A stretch of DNA of 12,811 nucleotides from assembly GCA_041667115.1 (NCBI GenBank), contig JBAYFO010000079.1:1-12811 (forward strand), in the 5' to 3' direction. The position numbers were made by a program, and so were the translations under genes. Each line of letters opens with the position of its first letter. Within the stretch, counting starts at the first letter, position 1. This stretch comes from UBA1563 sp041667115. Lineage in GTDB: Bacteria; Bacteroidota; Ignavibacteria; Ignavibacteriales; Ignavibacteriaceae. The notes below the pieces were generated by a model, which saw only the letters and a program-made list of their open reading frames with translations, was not told where the DNA came from and searched no databases. Shown one piece after another: positions 11,995-12,811 of this stretch.

Positions 11995-12373
11995 TTCGTT
12001 TTCCGTAGAGATTTTTAATCAATATTTTATTAGAATCATTGCAGAGACCGGTCATTCATCATTGGGGAAATGTTAACCACTATCAGTAACGACTTTGTAC
12101 GCTATAAAAAGGTACTATAATTAAAGAAATTTTGACAGAAAAAAATATTAGAGTAGAAAGGCAAAATCTAGAAAAAAGGAGTACCCATTACTAGCCGCAT
12201 TATTTAATGAATTTTCAAATTGGATAAATACTTAGTTGAATGATTTGTTGAGTGAAAATGGATTAAAACGGAAGACTGTCCGAACGAGAAATGGTGAGGA
12301 GAGTTCAGTTTCTTCGGAACCGGTTATACTGGTGGAAGAGATTAAGTCTTTTACCTCAATCGAAGGTTTGGCT
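11995..12373. other. Intergenic region upstream of the sigma factor gene
   Basis: No convincing gene is seen. A TATAAT occurs at 12116-12121 and a TTGACA at 12132-12137, neither with a well-spaced partner. AAGGAG at 12176-12181 looks like a Shine-Dalgarno but no ATG, GTG or TTG follows at proper distance. The frame of the downstream sigma gene is open from TTG 12236, and even before its TAG stop (12233) it reads LLAALFNEFSNWINT. The upstream part might be coding in a relative or be a decayed extension. Confidence 0.4.
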
Positions 12374-12811
12374 ATGCACGCTACAAAAGAGGAAGTGGCG
12401 GAGGCATTAGAGAACGCTTACCGGAATATCAGCAATTTCCATAAGCGACTTCTTTTCTTCGCTCTGAGTAAAATAAGATATTATTTCCATACAAATTCAT
12501 TTCAGAATTATACTGCAGCGGATGTTGTGCAGGAAACACTGGTTAAAATAATCGGTTTGAAGAAGAAATGGTACCCGGCTCATATCCCCGATTTTCATAA
12601 GTTCGTAAGATTTGCCATTTTAAGTTTTATCCGGAATGAACGTAAAAAGAAAGAAAAAATTAAAACAGTCGATCTTTATGACGAAAACGGAAGTTTTGCT
12701 GAAGAAAACATTAAAGACCTTCTTAAAGAATACGCACGTGAAGATTTTGTAGAAAAACTCTTTAGAGATGACCTGGAAACGGTTTTTGAGAAATGTCTAA
12801 ATGAATTAGAG
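12374..12811 (+). CDS. RNA polymerase sigma-70-like factor, region 2 (3' end beyond window)
   Basis: The 146 visible residues start MHATKEEVAEALENAYRNIS. They contain a sigma region 2-like block: YTAADVVQETLVKII (compare D-x-x-QE-x-F in ECF region 2.2), then KKKWYPAHIPDFHKFVRFAI and LSFIRNERKKKEKIK (region 2.3-2.4 position with basic tail). Region 4 with its helix-turn-helix should lie beyond the window, so classification as ECF or other sigma-70 type is open. I choose ATG 12374 because GAAGG lies seven bases upstream. The frame stays open back to 12236, so GTG 12332 or TTG 12236 could give a longer N-terminus. It probably regulates a gene set not visible here. No anti-sigma gene is seen in the window. 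Confidence 0.65.
   Translation, partial: MHATKEEVAEALENAYRNISNFHKRLLFFALSKIRYYFHTNSFQNYTAADVVQETLVKIIGLKKKWYPAHIPDFHKFVRFAILSFIRNERKKKEKIKTVDLYDENGSFAEENIKDLLKEYAREDFVEKLFRDDLETVFEKCLNELE

Overview
The window is AT-rich DNA that looks like a Gram-negative member of the Bacteroidota/Chlorobiota group, most plausibly an Ignavibacteria-type anaerobe or facultative anaerobe. This placement is an inference. It rests on the outer-membrane porin plus multiheme cytochrome locus, the multi-SLBB capsule export protein of about 820 residues, weak or missing Shine-Dalgarno sequences at several genes, and the style of the intergenic repeats. No rRNA or marker gene settles it.

Region 1 (1-4647, all minus strand) is a tight operon read from right to left: an outer-membrane beta-barrel protein, a periplasmic 14-heme cytochrome, an outer-membrane lipoprotein with 17 candidate heme sites (six tandem two-heme repeats), and the start of a cytochrome c554-like protein cut by the window edge. 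Porin, periplasmic multiheme cytochrome and surface multiheme lipoprotein together are the parts list of a porin-cytochrome conduit that carries electrons across the outer membrane. A perfect 20-bp palindrome lies about 60 bp upstream of the first gene.

Region 2 (about 4740-6012) holds a tRNA with a CAT anticodon and its terminator, then about 0.9 kb with no convincing gene.

Region 3 (6013-10936, plus strand) is a surface polysaccharide export locus: a Wza-like protein with six SLBB repeats and a Wzz-like chain-length determinant. Between them lie two genes of the four-helix-bundle (23S rRNA intervening-sequence protein / Avd-like) family. The first is intact. The second carries an apparent +1 indel near its start and a roughly 93-bp terminal-inverted-repeat insertion near its end. 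Each is bracketed by its own inverted repeats, one purine-rich and one AT-rich, and just before the second lies an orphan copy of the Wzz N-terminus. I regard this nested arrangement as the most unusual part of the window.

Region 4 (10937-12811) holds a terminator-like hairpin, a minus-strand hypothetical protein whose N-terminus is reminiscent of DUF6266, a repeat-rich intergenic stretch, and the start of a sigma-70-like RNA polymerase sigma factor truncated by the window end.

A dispersed 7-bp tandem repeat family (CAGTNNN heptads) occurs in four intergenic places.
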